From Glycomyces tenuis DSM 44171 (lineage in GTDB: Bacteria; Actinomycetota; Actinomycetes; Mycobacteriales; Micromonosporaceae), in assembly GCF_000427885.1 (NCBI RefSeq), contig NZ_KE386600.1:17882-66607 (forward strand): a stretch of 48,726 nt of DNA. Reading direction: 5' to 3'. Below the pieces are notes generated by a model. The model worked only from the letters and a program-made list of their open reading frames with translations. It was not told where the DNA came from and did no database searches. Positions 16,888 to 24,335 of the stretch are shown here, one piece after another. Numbering within the stretch: the stretch's first letter is position 1; each line of letters opens with the position of its first letter. Both the position numbers and the translations under genes were made by a program.

Positions 16888-16920
16888 CGGCGTTGAGCCG
16901 GAACCCCTTTGGGAGGAACC

Positions 16921-19704
16921 ATGTCCGACCCTTCACCGGACCTCGAAACCACCCCCTCCGCCGACGAGACGCTCGGCGGGCTCAGCCGCCGCAGCGTCCT
17001 CGCCACCGGCACCGGCGTCGCCGCGGCCGCGGTGCTGCTCGACTCCGCCGCCGCCCACGCCCAAGGCGACGCCGGCGGCGAGTCCGTCCCCGAGTCGGTC
17101 GAGCTCACGTGGCTCGAAGGCGCCCCTGCCGAGTCGCCGGGATCGACCTGGGGCGTGCCCTGGGCGAAGGGCACCTTCGGCGAAGACCAGCGGTTCCAGA
17201 TGGTCGACGAGTCCGGCGCGGCGATCCCGGTGCAGACCTGGCCGCTGGCGTACTGGCCCGACGGCTCCCTGAAATGGACCGGCCACGCCATCGGCCCCGC
17301 CGCCAAGGCCGAGACCTTCACCCTCTCGGCCGGCGAGCCCGCCGCCCCGGCCTTCGCGGTCTCGGTCTCCGAGTCCCGCAAGCACATCGACGTCAACACC
17401 GGGGTCGTCACCGCCCGCATCGGCAAGGACGGCACCGACCTCATCAAGCACATCAAGCGCGGGAACCGCACCATCGTCAAGAGCGGACACCTGGTCAACA
17501 TCACCCAGGACGAGGCCCCCGACCCCGAGACCGGATCGGTCAGCCGCGACCGCTACGAGAGCCGGGTCGAAGAGGTGACCGTCGAGCAGGACGGGCCCGT
17601 CCGGGCCGTGATCCGCGTCGAAGGGCACCACCGCAAGACCACCGGCCGCGACAAGTCGTGGCTGCCGTTCACCGTCCGCCTGTACTTCTACGGCGGCGGC
17701 GAGTCCTTCCGCATGGTCCACAGCTTCGTCTACGACTCCGAGGGCGAGGACGCGTTCATCGCCGGGCTCGGCGTGCGCTTCAAGGTCGCGCTCACCGACG
17801 AGCTCTACGACCGGCACGTCCGCTTCGTCGGCGAAGGCCACGGCCAGCTCACCGAAGCCGTCAAGGGCATCACCGGCCTGCGCCGCGACCCCGGCGCGGC
17901 CGTGCGCGCCGCCCAGATCGCGGGCCAGGCCCTGCCCGACCCGGCCACATGGGACCAGCGGGTGACCACGCGCCTGCACTGGATCCCCAACTGGGGCGAC
18001 TACTCGCTCACGCACCTGACCAGCGAGGGCTTCGCGATCAAGAAGCGCACCAAGGAAGGCCACGCGTGGATCCCGGTCGACCAGGGCCGCCGGGCGTCGG
18101 GCTTCGGCTACGTCGGCGGGGTCTCGGGCGGCTTCGGCTTCGGCATGAAGGACTTCTGGCAGCGGCACCCCACCGGGCTCGACATCCGAGACGCCCACAC
18201 CGACGAGGCCACCGTCACCGTCTGGATGTGGTCACCCGAGGCGCAGCCGATGGACACCCGCTTCTACCACGACGGCATGGGCCAGGACACCTACGAGAAG
18301 CAGCTCGACGCCCTCGAGATCACCTACGAGGACTACGAGCCGGGCTTCGGCACCCCCTACGGGGCGGCCCGCACCTCAGAGCTCCTGTTCTGGGTCACCG
18401 ACGCCACCCCGAGCGCGGAGCGCCTGGGCGCCATGGCCGACGCCGTCCGCGCCAACCCGCAGGTCGTCGCCCCGGCCGAGCACATGAGCGCCGTCGGCGC
18501 CTTCGGCGGGCTCTTCGGGCCGGTCGACCGCTCGACCCCGGTCAAGTCCGACGTCGAGGACATGATCGACTTCCTGTTCGAGCACTACCGGACCGAGCAG
18601 GACCAGCGGCACTGGTACGGCTTCTGGGACTTCGGCGACATCATGCACTCCAAGGACGGCGACCGCAGGATCTGGCGCTACGACGTCGGCGGCTACGCCT
18701 GGGACAACTCCGAGATCTCGCCCGACCAGATGTTCTGGATGGCCTACCTCCACACCGGCCGCGCCGACATGTTCCGCTTCGCCGAGGCCATGACCCGCAA
18801 GACCAGCGACGTCAACTGCTACCACCTCGGCGAGTGGACCGGCCTGGGCACGCGCCACGGCGTCCAGCACTGGGGCGACTCGTCCAAGCAGGTCCGCGTC
18901 TCCAACGCGAACTACCGCCGGTACTTCTACTACCTGACCGCCGACGAGCGCACCGGGGACATCCTGCACGTGCTCTCCAGCAGCGAGGAGACCGCGCTGG
19001 TCCTCGACACGGGCCGCAAGATCCGCGGCCCCGAGGACCCGTGGGTGCCCGACCGCAACGCGATCGACATCGGCTTCGGGACCAGCTGGGCCGCGCTGGT
19101 GGCCGCCTGGCTGACCGAGTGGGAGCGGCGCGGACCGGACTGGGAGTTCTGCCGCGACAAGGTCCTGGGCACCATGGAGACCATCGCCGCCCAGCCCAAC
19201 GGCTTCGCCCAGGGCTCGGCGCTGTACGACATGGACACCGGCAGGTACCACATCGCCGAGGAGCCCGTGGTCGAGCGCTCGAACCTCTCCAACTCCTTCG
19301 GCCGCATCGAGATCTGCGCCGAGCTCATCCAGCAGGTCGACATGCCCGCGTTCGAGGAGGACTGGCTCCGCTACTCCCGCTTCTACACCGCGGGCCGGGA
19401 GGCCCAGGAGGAGGAGTACGGCGGCCGCTTCGGCGACCTCTTCCTCGCCTCCTACGCCCGCGCCAACGCCTTCGTCTACGCCCGCAGCGGCGACCAGTCC
19501 CAGGCCGAGCATGCCTGGCACGTCTTCCGCAACTCCGAGGAGTCCCCGTCCTACGCGCACGGGCCCCGGGAGACCGAGACCGTGGACGAGACGCTGAACC
19601 CCGTCCAGTGGTGGCCGGACGGCGGCACGAACGACATCTCCCAGTACGGGCTGGCCGCGATCCAGATCCTCCACCTCGCCCGCGACTTCGCCCCCGAGGA
19701 GTAG
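16921..19704 (+). CDS. Tat-exported exo-rhamnogalacturonan lyase-like protein (PcRGLX/YetA type, PL26)
   Basis: 927 residues. Twin-arginine signal (LSRRSVLATG, R23-R24) with a cleavage region near AHA (about 45-48). The first mature domain has the RIFT-barrel opening of PcRGLX/YetA-like proteins (VELTWLEGAP, WGVPWAKG, QTWPLAYWPDGSLKWTGHA). A central beta-sandwich (about 270-480) and a C-terminal alpha/alpha toroid (about 480-927) follow, the three-domain order of PL26. This family is known to release unsaturated galacturonosyl-rhamnose from chain ends of rhamnogalacturonan I. Start ATG 16921 has GGAGG 4 nt upstream. It is divergent from PL11, under a matching operator, so endo- and exo-cleavage would be induced together. 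The family call rests on recognised motifs, not on alignment. Confidence 0.8.
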   Translation: MSDPSPDLETTPSADETLGGLSRRSVLATGTGVAAAAVLLDSAAAHAQGDAGGESVPESVELTWLEGAPAESPGSTWGVPWAKGTFGEDQRFQMVDESGAAIPVQTWPLAYWPDGSLKWTGHAIGPAAKAETFTLSAGEPAAPAFAVSVSESRKHIDVNTGVVTARIGKDGTDLIKHIKRGNRTIVKSGHLVNITQDEAPDPETGSVSRDRYESRVEEVTVEQDGPVRAVIRVEGHHRKTTGRDKSWLPFTVRLYFYGGGESFRMVHSFVYDSEGEDAFIAGLGVRFKVALTDELYDRHVRFVGEGHGQLTEAVKGITGLRRDPGAAVRAAQIAGQALPDPATWDQRVTTRLHWIPNWGDYSLTHLTSEGFAIKKRTKEGHAWIPVDQGRRASGFGYVGGVSGGFGFGMKDFWQRHPTGLDIRDAHTDEATVTVWMWSPEAQPMDTRFYHDGMGQDTYEKQLDALEITYEDYEPGFGTPYGAARTSELLFWVTDATPSAERLGAMADAVRANPQVVAPAEHMSAVGAFGGLFGPVDRSTPVKSDVEDMIDFLFEHYRTEQDQRHWYGFWDFGDIMHSKDGDRRIWRYDVGGYAWDNSEISPDQMFWMAYLHTGRADMFRFAEAMTRKTSDVNCYHLGEWTGLGTRHGVQHWGDSSKQVRVSNANYRRYFYYLTADERTGDILHVLSSSEETALVLDTGRKIRGPEDPWVPDRNAIDIGFGTSWAALVAAWLTEWERRGPDWEFCRDKVLGTMETIAAQPNGFAQGSALYDMDTGRYHIAEEPVVERSNLSNSFGRIEICAELIQQVDMPAFEEDWLRYSRFYTAGREAQEEEYGGRFGDLFLASYARANAFVYARSGDQSQAEHAWHVFRNSEESPSYAHGPRETETVDETLNPVQWWPDGGTNDISQYGLAAIQILHLARDFAPEE

Positions 19705-19715
19705 ACCACCGATCC

Positions 19716-19745
19716 GGCGGGGCGGCAGAGAGGGGCCGCCCCGCC
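19716..19745. terminator. Bidirectional terminator hairpin
   Basis: GGCGGGGCGGC (19716-19726) pairs perfectly with 19735-19745 across an 8-nt loop, between the convergent stops at 19704 and 19763. Confidence 0.75.
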
Positions 19746-19762
19746 ATTCCCTCGAAGTCCGT

Positions 19763-20650
19763 TCAGGCGGCGAAGAGCCGTTCGAGCGCCGCCTCACCGG
19801 CGGGCTTCCAGGTCGGTTTGCCGCCGTCCCAGCCCATCTCACCGGCGTGGCCGACCTCGAGGAGCAGCAGGCATCCGATCAGCGCCCATCCGCGCGAACG
19901 GCGGACCGTGTGCTCATCGGCCCCGGCGTACGCCGCGAAGCACCGCTCGGCCGCACCGTCGGGCAGCAGCAGCCACGCGGCCGCGAGGTCGGCGGCCGGG
20001 TCGCCGGCGCACAGCTCGCCGAAGTCGATCACGCCCGCCAGGGTGCCGTCGGCGACCACGGCGTTCGCCGGGTGCAGGTCGCCGTGCAGCCACACCGGCG
20101 GCCGGTCCCACGCGTCGGCGGCGACCGCGTCGTCCCAGACCTCCCGCATCCGGGCGAGAGTCGCACCGGAGGCCGCGTTCTGAACGCGCCGCTCCACCTC
20201 GGCGGTGAGCCGTTCGAGCGGCACCCCCCGGATCGGGCTGCTCGGAGCGTCGCCGGGCGCCTCCCGGTGCAGGGCCGCGAGGAATCCCGCCAGCGCCTCG
20301 GCCGCGTCCGGGCCGCGGTCGATCGGGGCCCTGTCGGCCGGTTCGCCCGCCACCCAGGTGGTCACGATCCAGGTCTCGGGGAACCGCTCCGAGGGCTCGC
20401 CGCGCCGGACGGGGACCGGCACCGGCAGGGGGAGGCGGGGGGCCAAGGCCGGCAGCCACCGGTGCTCCTTCTCGAGCAGAGCCGACGCCCGCTCGGTGCG
20501 CGGCAGTCGGACCGCCAGGTCCTCGCCCAGGCGCCACATCTGGTTGTCCCAGCCGCCGTCCACGAGGCGGAGCTCCAGATCGGCCAGGTCCGGGTGCTGC
20601 TCCTTCAGCAGCGAGCGGACGAACTCCTCATCGAACACCAAGTCACTCAA
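19763..20650 (-). CDS. APH-family (aminoglycoside phosphotransferase-fold) kinase
   Basis: 295 residues with a kinase-like APH fold: N-lobe segment LAVRLPRTERAS with the putative ATP-binding Lys/Arg region, the catalytic loop HGDLHPANAVV and the metal-binding IDFGELCAGDPAADLA. These proteins transfer phosphate from ATP to small-molecule hydroxyls. True aminoglycoside resistance is only one of many outcomes, and this type (with the leading VDGGWDNQMWRLG) is usually of unknown substrate in actinomycetes. The start is TTG 20650, supported by GGAGG 7 nt upstream. It is divergent from a second APH-family gene with only 95 bp between, but the two proteins are not close copies. Confidence 0.85.
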   Translation of the reverse strand: MSDLVFDEEFVRSLLKEQHPDLADLELRLVDGGWDNQMWRLGEDLAVRLPRTERASALLEKEHRWLPALAPRLPLPVPVPVRRGEPSERFPETWIVTTWVAGEPADRAPIDRGPDAAEALAGFLAALHREAPGDAPSSPIRGVPLERLTAEVERRVQNAASGATLARMREVWDDAVAADAWDRPPVWLHGDLHPANAVVADGTLAGVIDFGELCAGDPAADLAAAWLLLPDGAAERCFAAYAGADEHTVRRSRGWALIGCLLLLEVGHAGEMGWDGGKPTWKPAGEAALERLFAA

Positions 20651-20710
20651 ACGAAAGCCTCCTCGTCTCGGCGTCAGAGCCTACCCGACCGGCCCGCCCG
20701 CGAAATGCCC

Positions 20711-20739
20711 TTGCGGGCCGCGACGGGCGGCCATACGGT
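20711..20739 (+). promoter_or_regulatory. Leaderless-type promoter of the second APH kinase
   Basis: -35 TTGCGG (20711-20716), 17-bp spacer, -10 TACGGT (20734-20739). The expected start of transcription coincides with GTG 20746. Confidence 0.55.
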
Positions 20740-20745
20740 TGCCGG

Positions 20746-21624
20746 GTGCCGTCTCCCGCAACGCTCGCCGACATCGCCAGGCGCCACCGGGTCGATCCGA
20801 GCGCGGTCGTCGCCGCCCCGTTCCAAGGCGTGGCCAACCGGGTCTACTTCCTCGGCGACCGCCTCGTGCTGCGGATCGCGCGGCCCGAGTCCGCCGACGA
20901 CCTGCGCAAGGAGGCGCTCGTGATCCCGGCGGCGGTGCGCGCCGGGGTGCGCACCCCCGAAATGGTCGCCTTCGACGACGGCGGCGAGCTGCCGCACATG
21001 GTGGTCAGACGGGTCGACGGCGTCGCGCCCGGTCTTCCCGCCGCACCGGACGACCAGCGGTGGCGAGCGGTGTACCGGCAGCTCGGAGCCGAACTGGCCG
21101 TCCTGCACGGCGGCGTCGACGCGCTTCCCGGCGTCCCGGTCGACACCGCCTCCGACCCCCGCCCGGACATCGCCGCGCTGGCCGAGTCCGGGTACCTCGG
21201 CGGCGACGTCGCCGACTGGCTCATCGGCTGGTTCGACCGGCTGGAGCCGCGGCTGCCCGCCGCGCCGCGCACCCGGCTGATCCACGGCGACGCCAGCCCC
21301 ACCAACCTGCTCGCCGACCCGGACACCCGGCGGCTGGCCGCGATCCTGGACTGGGGCGACGCCGCCCTGGCCGATCCCGCGATCGAGTTCGCCAAGCTCC
21401 CGCTGCGCGCCGTGCCGCCGGTCCTCGAGGGCTATCTCGGCGAGGTCGACGAGAGCTGGGCCGCCCGTGTCCTGTGGCACCACCTGCACTGGGCGGTCGG
21501 CCGCCTCCCCACCCCGGCCGACCGGCACGCCGCGCATTGGAGCGCCCAACCGGGCAACCGGTTCCTGGAGACCGTGCGGTTCCTCCTCTCCGACCCGCCG
21601 CACCCCTGGCCCGAGCTGCGCTGA
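20746..21624 (+). CDS. Second APH-family kinase
   Basis: 292 residues. APH fold with FQGVANRVYFLGDRLVLRIARP in the N-lobe, catalytic HGDASPTNLL and the metal loop LDWGDAALADPAIEFA. It is closer to the homoserine kinase/fructosamine kinase-like branch than to the neighbour on the other strand. The substrate is unknown. The start is GTG 20746, where a -10-like TACGGT lies 6 nt upstream and no ribosome-binding site is visible, suggesting a leaderless mRNA. The 134 bp after the stop hold no gene that I can support. Confidence 0.85.
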   Translation: MPSPATLADIARRHRVDPSAVVAAPFQGVANRVYFLGDRLVLRIARPESADDLRKEALVIPAAVRAGVRTPEMVAFDDGGELPHMVVRRVDGVAPGLPAAPDDQRWRAVYRQLGAELAVLHGGVDALPGVPVDTASDPRPDIAALAESGYLGGDVADWLIGWFDRLEPRLPAAPRTRLIHGDASPTNLLADPDTRRLAAILDWGDAALADPAIEFAKLPLRAVPPVLEGYLGEVDESWAARVLWHHLHWAVGRLPTPADRHAAHWSAQPGNRFLETVRFLLSDPPHPWPELR

Positions 21625-21758
21625 AGCGCACGCGGAAAGGACCACCGCATGTCCGCGCCGACCGCCACGGGCCCTCCGGCCGCAGGCGAGCGCTCGAAGC
21701 GGCGCCGCGCGCCGCAAGCCGTTCGCCGCCCGGATCCGGCCCTGGCAGACTGGGCGCC

Positions 21759-22517
21759 ATGCCGAACGCTCTCACTCGCATCGCCCTCATCTCCGACGTG
21801 CACGGTAATCTCACCGCGCTCCGGGCGGTCCTGGACGACATCGAATCACGCGGCATCGACCGGATCGTCAACCTCGGCGACCTCATCGGCAAGGGCCCGC
21901 GCTGCGCGGAGGTCGTCGAGCTCGCCCGCGAACGGTGCGAGGCGCACGTCCAGGGCAACTGGGAGGCGTCCCTGACCGATCCCGACCGCCCGGCCGGGGA
22001 CACGGTGGGCGACTGGTGGCTCGACCAGCTCACCGAGGAGCAGCGCAAGTGGCTGTGGGAACTGCCGTTCTGCCACGACTTCACCATGAGCGGCAGGAAC
22101 GTCCGCGTCTTCCACGCCTCCGCCCAGAGCGTGTTCCACCGCGTGTTCTCCGACCGCGACGAGGACGAGTTCCTCGCCATGTTCGCGAACACCGAGGCCA
22201 CAGGGGACGGACCGCTCCCGGACGTCGTCGGCTACGGCGACATCCACGAGCCCTATCTGGACTCCGGTGTGGGCGACCGCGTCCTGTTCAACGTCGGCAG
22301 CGTCGGCAACAACCTCTACGAGCCGACACCGGCCTACGCGATCATCGAGGGTGTTCACGGTTCGGCCGAGGCGGCCCCGTTCGCCGTCCAGTTCGTCCGC
22401 GTCCCGTACGACGTCGAGTCCGAGATCGCCTACGCGCGGCGGACCTCCATGCCCGCACAGGGCCCGTGGGAGGTCGAACTGCGGACCGGCGTCTACCGCG
22501 GCAGCCAGCAGGGCTGA
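21759..22517 (+). CDS. Calcineurin-like metallophosphoesterase (YfcE/ApaH-like)
   Basis: 252 residues. Metal-binding motifs in family order: ISDVHGN, NLGDLIGKGP, QGNW (in place of the usual GNHD) and GYGDIHEPY with NVGSVGNN. The C-terminal strand region carries no extra domain. It should hydrolyse phosphoesters using two metal ions; the natural substrate (phosphodiester, nucleotide or phosphoprotein) cannot be read. Start ATG 21759 is chosen because CAGACT lies 7 nt upstream with no ribosome-binding site, as in other leaderless genes here. The frame is open for a long way upstream but that part overlaps the kinase in another frame. Confidence 0.88.
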   Translation: MPNALTRIALISDVHGNLTALRAVLDDIESRGIDRIVNLGDLIGKGPRCAEVVELARERCEAHVQGNWEASLTDPDRPAGDTVGDWWLDQLTEEQRKWLWELPFCHDFTMSGRNVRVFHASAQSVFHRVFSDRDEDEFLAMFANTEATGDGPLPDVVGYGDIHEPYLDSGVGDRVLFNVGSVGNNLYEPTPAYAIIEGVHGSAEAAPFAVQFVRVPYDVESEIAYARRTSMPAQGPWEVELRTGVYRGSQQG

Positions 22518-22696
22518 CGCCCGGTCGCGGCGAGGCCGCGGAACCGGCGCCCAGAAGAGGAAGTGTCCCTCCCTTTGCCTCCAGTATAGGCCCCGCCGAA
22601 TCCGGCGCAGTCCACACCGGGTCGCCCGCGGCGAACCGCGGATGCTGCACAATTGCGCGCTGGACCGGGAAAACCATCGGGGACGGGAGTCACGGA

Positions 22697-23902
22697 ATGC
22701 GTATGATGCTGGCGACCTACGGGTCGCGGGGAGACGTCGCACCACTGGTGGGACTCGCGGCGGCGCTGCGGACGCACGGCTCGGACGTGCTGGTGAGCGC
22801 GCCGCCGGACGAGGAGTTCGAGAAGATGCTGAACGCCGTCGGCGCCTCGCTGGTGCCGATCGGCCGGTCGGCGCGGGAGCTGCTGGCCGAGGTGACGCCC
22901 GGCTCGCCGACGGACGCGCGCCGCATCGCCGCCGCGCTCGTCGAGATGCGGCTCGGCATGCTGGACACGGCCGCCGAATGCGACGCGCTGCTGGCGACCG
23001 GACTGCCGCCCGCCGGCGCGCGGGAGGCGGCCGAGCGGCTCGGCATCCCCTACGTGTTCGCGGCCTTCGCGCCGGGCTTCCTGCCCACGCCGCACCAATC
23101 GCCGCCGCGACTGCCCGGCAAGCCGTTCCCGCCCGGCGCCGACAACCGGAGGAAGTGGGAGGTCTACGCCGAGAACCTGTACGCGCTGTACGGCGAGCCG
23201 CTCAATGCCGCGCGGGCCTCGCTCGGCCTGCCGCCGGTCGACGACCTCGTCGGGCACATCTTCACCGACCGCCCGTGGCTGGCGGCGGACCCGGTCCTGG
23301 CCCCGTGGCCGGAAGGGCGGGAGCTCGGCGTCGTGCAGACCGGCGTGTGGTTCGCCCCGGACGAACGACCGCTCCCCGAAGAGCTGGAGGCGTTCCTGGA
23401 CGCCGGCGAACCGCCGGTGTACGTGGGCTTCGGCAGCATGCCCGTGCACGTCCTGAAGGGAACCGGCGAGGCGGCCGTCCGGGCGGTCCGCGCCCAGGGC
23501 CGCCGCGTGCTCGTCTCGCGCGGCTGGGCCGAGCTGGGCCTGATCGACGGCGCGGACGACTGCCTCGCCGTCGGCGAGACCAACCACCGCGCCCTGTTCC
23601 GCAGAGTGGCCGCGGTCGTGCACCACGGCGGCGCGGGCACGACGGCCACCGCCGCCGCGGCCGGGGCTCCGCAGCTCGTGGTGCCGCAGATAGGGGACCA
23701 GCCGTACTGGGCCGGCCGTGTCGCGGAGCTCGGCATCGGCGCGGGCTGCGACGGCCCGACGCCGAGCTTCGAGTCCCTCTCGGCCGCACTCGAAACGGCG
23801 CTGAGCCCCGAGACCCGGGACCGGGCGGCGGCCGTGGCCGACCGGGTCCGCACCGACGGGGCCGCGGTGGCCGCGAAGCTGCTCATCGATCGCGTCCGGT
23901 GA
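22697..23902 (+). CDS. GT1-family glycosyltransferase (macrolide/rifamycin-inactivating type)
   Basis: 401 residues with a GT-B fold. N-terminal acceptor domain starts MMLATYGSRGDVAPLVGLA, the hallmark of the antibiotic and sterol GT1 group. The C-terminal nucleotide-sugar domain has YVGFGSMP and VVHHGGAGTTATAAAAGAPQ followed by VPQIGDQPYWAGRV. It should transfer a sugar from a UDP/TDP donor to a hydrophobic natural product. ATG 22697 has GGGAG upstream at good spacing. The helR remnant starts 1 bp after the stop. Since HelR and rifampin glycosyltransferases both protect actinomycetes from rifamycins, this enzyme may once have been, or still be, a rifamycin glycosyltransferase. The acceptor is inference only. 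Confidence 0.85.
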   Translation: MRMMLATYGSRGDVAPLVGLAAALRTHGSDVLVSAPPDEEFEKMLNAVGASLVPIGRSARELLAEVTPGSPTDARRIAAALVEMRLGMLDTAAECDALLATGLPPAGAREAAERLGIPYVFAAFAPGFLPTPHQSPPRLPGKPFPPGADNRRKWEVYAENLYALYGEPLNAARASLGLPPVDDLVGHIFTDRPWLAADPVLAPWPEGRELGVVQTGVWFAPDERPLPEELEAFLDAGEPPVYVGFGSMPVHVLKGTGEAAVRAVRAQGRRVLVSRGWAELGLIDGADDCLAVGETNHRALFRRVAAVVHHGGAGTTATAAAAGAPQLVVPQIGDQPYWAGRVAELGIGAGCDGPTPSFESLSAALETALSPETRDRAAAVADRVRTDGAAVAAKLLIDRVR

Positions 23903-23903
23903 G

Positions 23904-24331
23904 GTGAAGCCCTTGCACACCAGCACATTCGATCTTCCCGATCCCCTCTCCGGCAAGGCCGATCCGCAGCTGATCGCCGACGACGAGCGGCATTTCGCCG
24001 CCGTCGCGGCGAACCTGGAGGAGACGATCGCCGAACTGTCCGACCGCCTCGACCGCGCCCGCCGAGCGCCCGGCGGCACGGGTCAGGCGGCACTGGACCG
24101 GGACCAGGAGATCCACCGCCTCACCGCCCGCCCTGCGCCGCTTCGGCCTCGACCTGTGCCTCGGCAGGATCGTCCACGCGGACGGGCCCGGAGCTCGCGA
24201 AGGGACTCGAGTTCGACCTGGTCGTCCTGATCGAACCGGAGTCGTTCGGCGAGGGCGTCGAAGCGGCGGTCGACCGCCGCGTCGCGATGACCAGGGCGAC
24301 CCAGAAGCTCGTCGTCCTCACCGGCCCCTGA
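23904..24331 (+). pseudogene. helR: Remnant of a HelR/HelD-type RNA polymerase-recycling helicase
   Basis: Three frames together spell the two ends of a HelR protein. Frame 1 (23904-24131) gives the N-terminus, with FDLPDPLSGKADPQLIADDE, HFAAVAANLE and DRDQEIHRLTA. Frame 2 (24133-24186) gives LRRFGLDLCLGRIVHADG. Frame 3 (24188-24331) gives PELAKGLEFDLVVL and VAMTRATQKLVVLTGP up to the natural stop. The full family has about 700 residues, so the middle (both Walker motifs and most helicase motifs) is gone and the ends are out of frame. The order and spacing of the N-terminal part look intact apart from a small loss at 24132. HelR removes rifamycin-stalled RNA polymerase from DNA; this copy cannot work. 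It follows the glycosyltransferase stop by 1 bp, so the two were probably one operon. Confidence 0.85.
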
Positions 24332-24335
24332 GACG

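Larger units (their letters stand above)
16531..16920. promoter_or_regulatory. Divergent regulatory region between the two lyases
   Basis: 390 bp without a gene and more AT-rich than its surroundings (especially 16660-16760). It holds the PL26 promoter/operator on the right and, for the PL11 gene, the operator-like GTTGAATCGTTCTAAC (16562-16577). A second dyad TAAAC-N6-GTTTA lies at 16671-16686. I could not identify a convincing PL11 promoter. Confidence 0.6.

Noticed and set aside
16620..16920. Possible small gene in the lyase intergenic region (minus frame to 17504)
   Set aside because: Mostly antisense to the PL26 gene, with low-complexity composition. The region is better explained by promoters and operators.
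16893..20183. A 1096-codon plus-strand frame over the PL26 gene and beyond
   Set aside because: It is a shifted frame with Arg/Pro-rich composition. The correct frame carries the Tat signal and the PcRGLX-like motifs.
21649..21975. Small 108-codon frame starting at an ATG with GGAAAGGA upstream
   Set aside because: It overlaps the phosphoesterase in another frame and becomes Ser/Arg-rich nonsense across that gene.
22518..22696. Rifamycin-associated element before the glycosyltransferase
   Set aside because: I looked for the inverted repeat with GCTTGC and GCAAGC arms and found none, so the rifamycin link rests only on the helR remnant.
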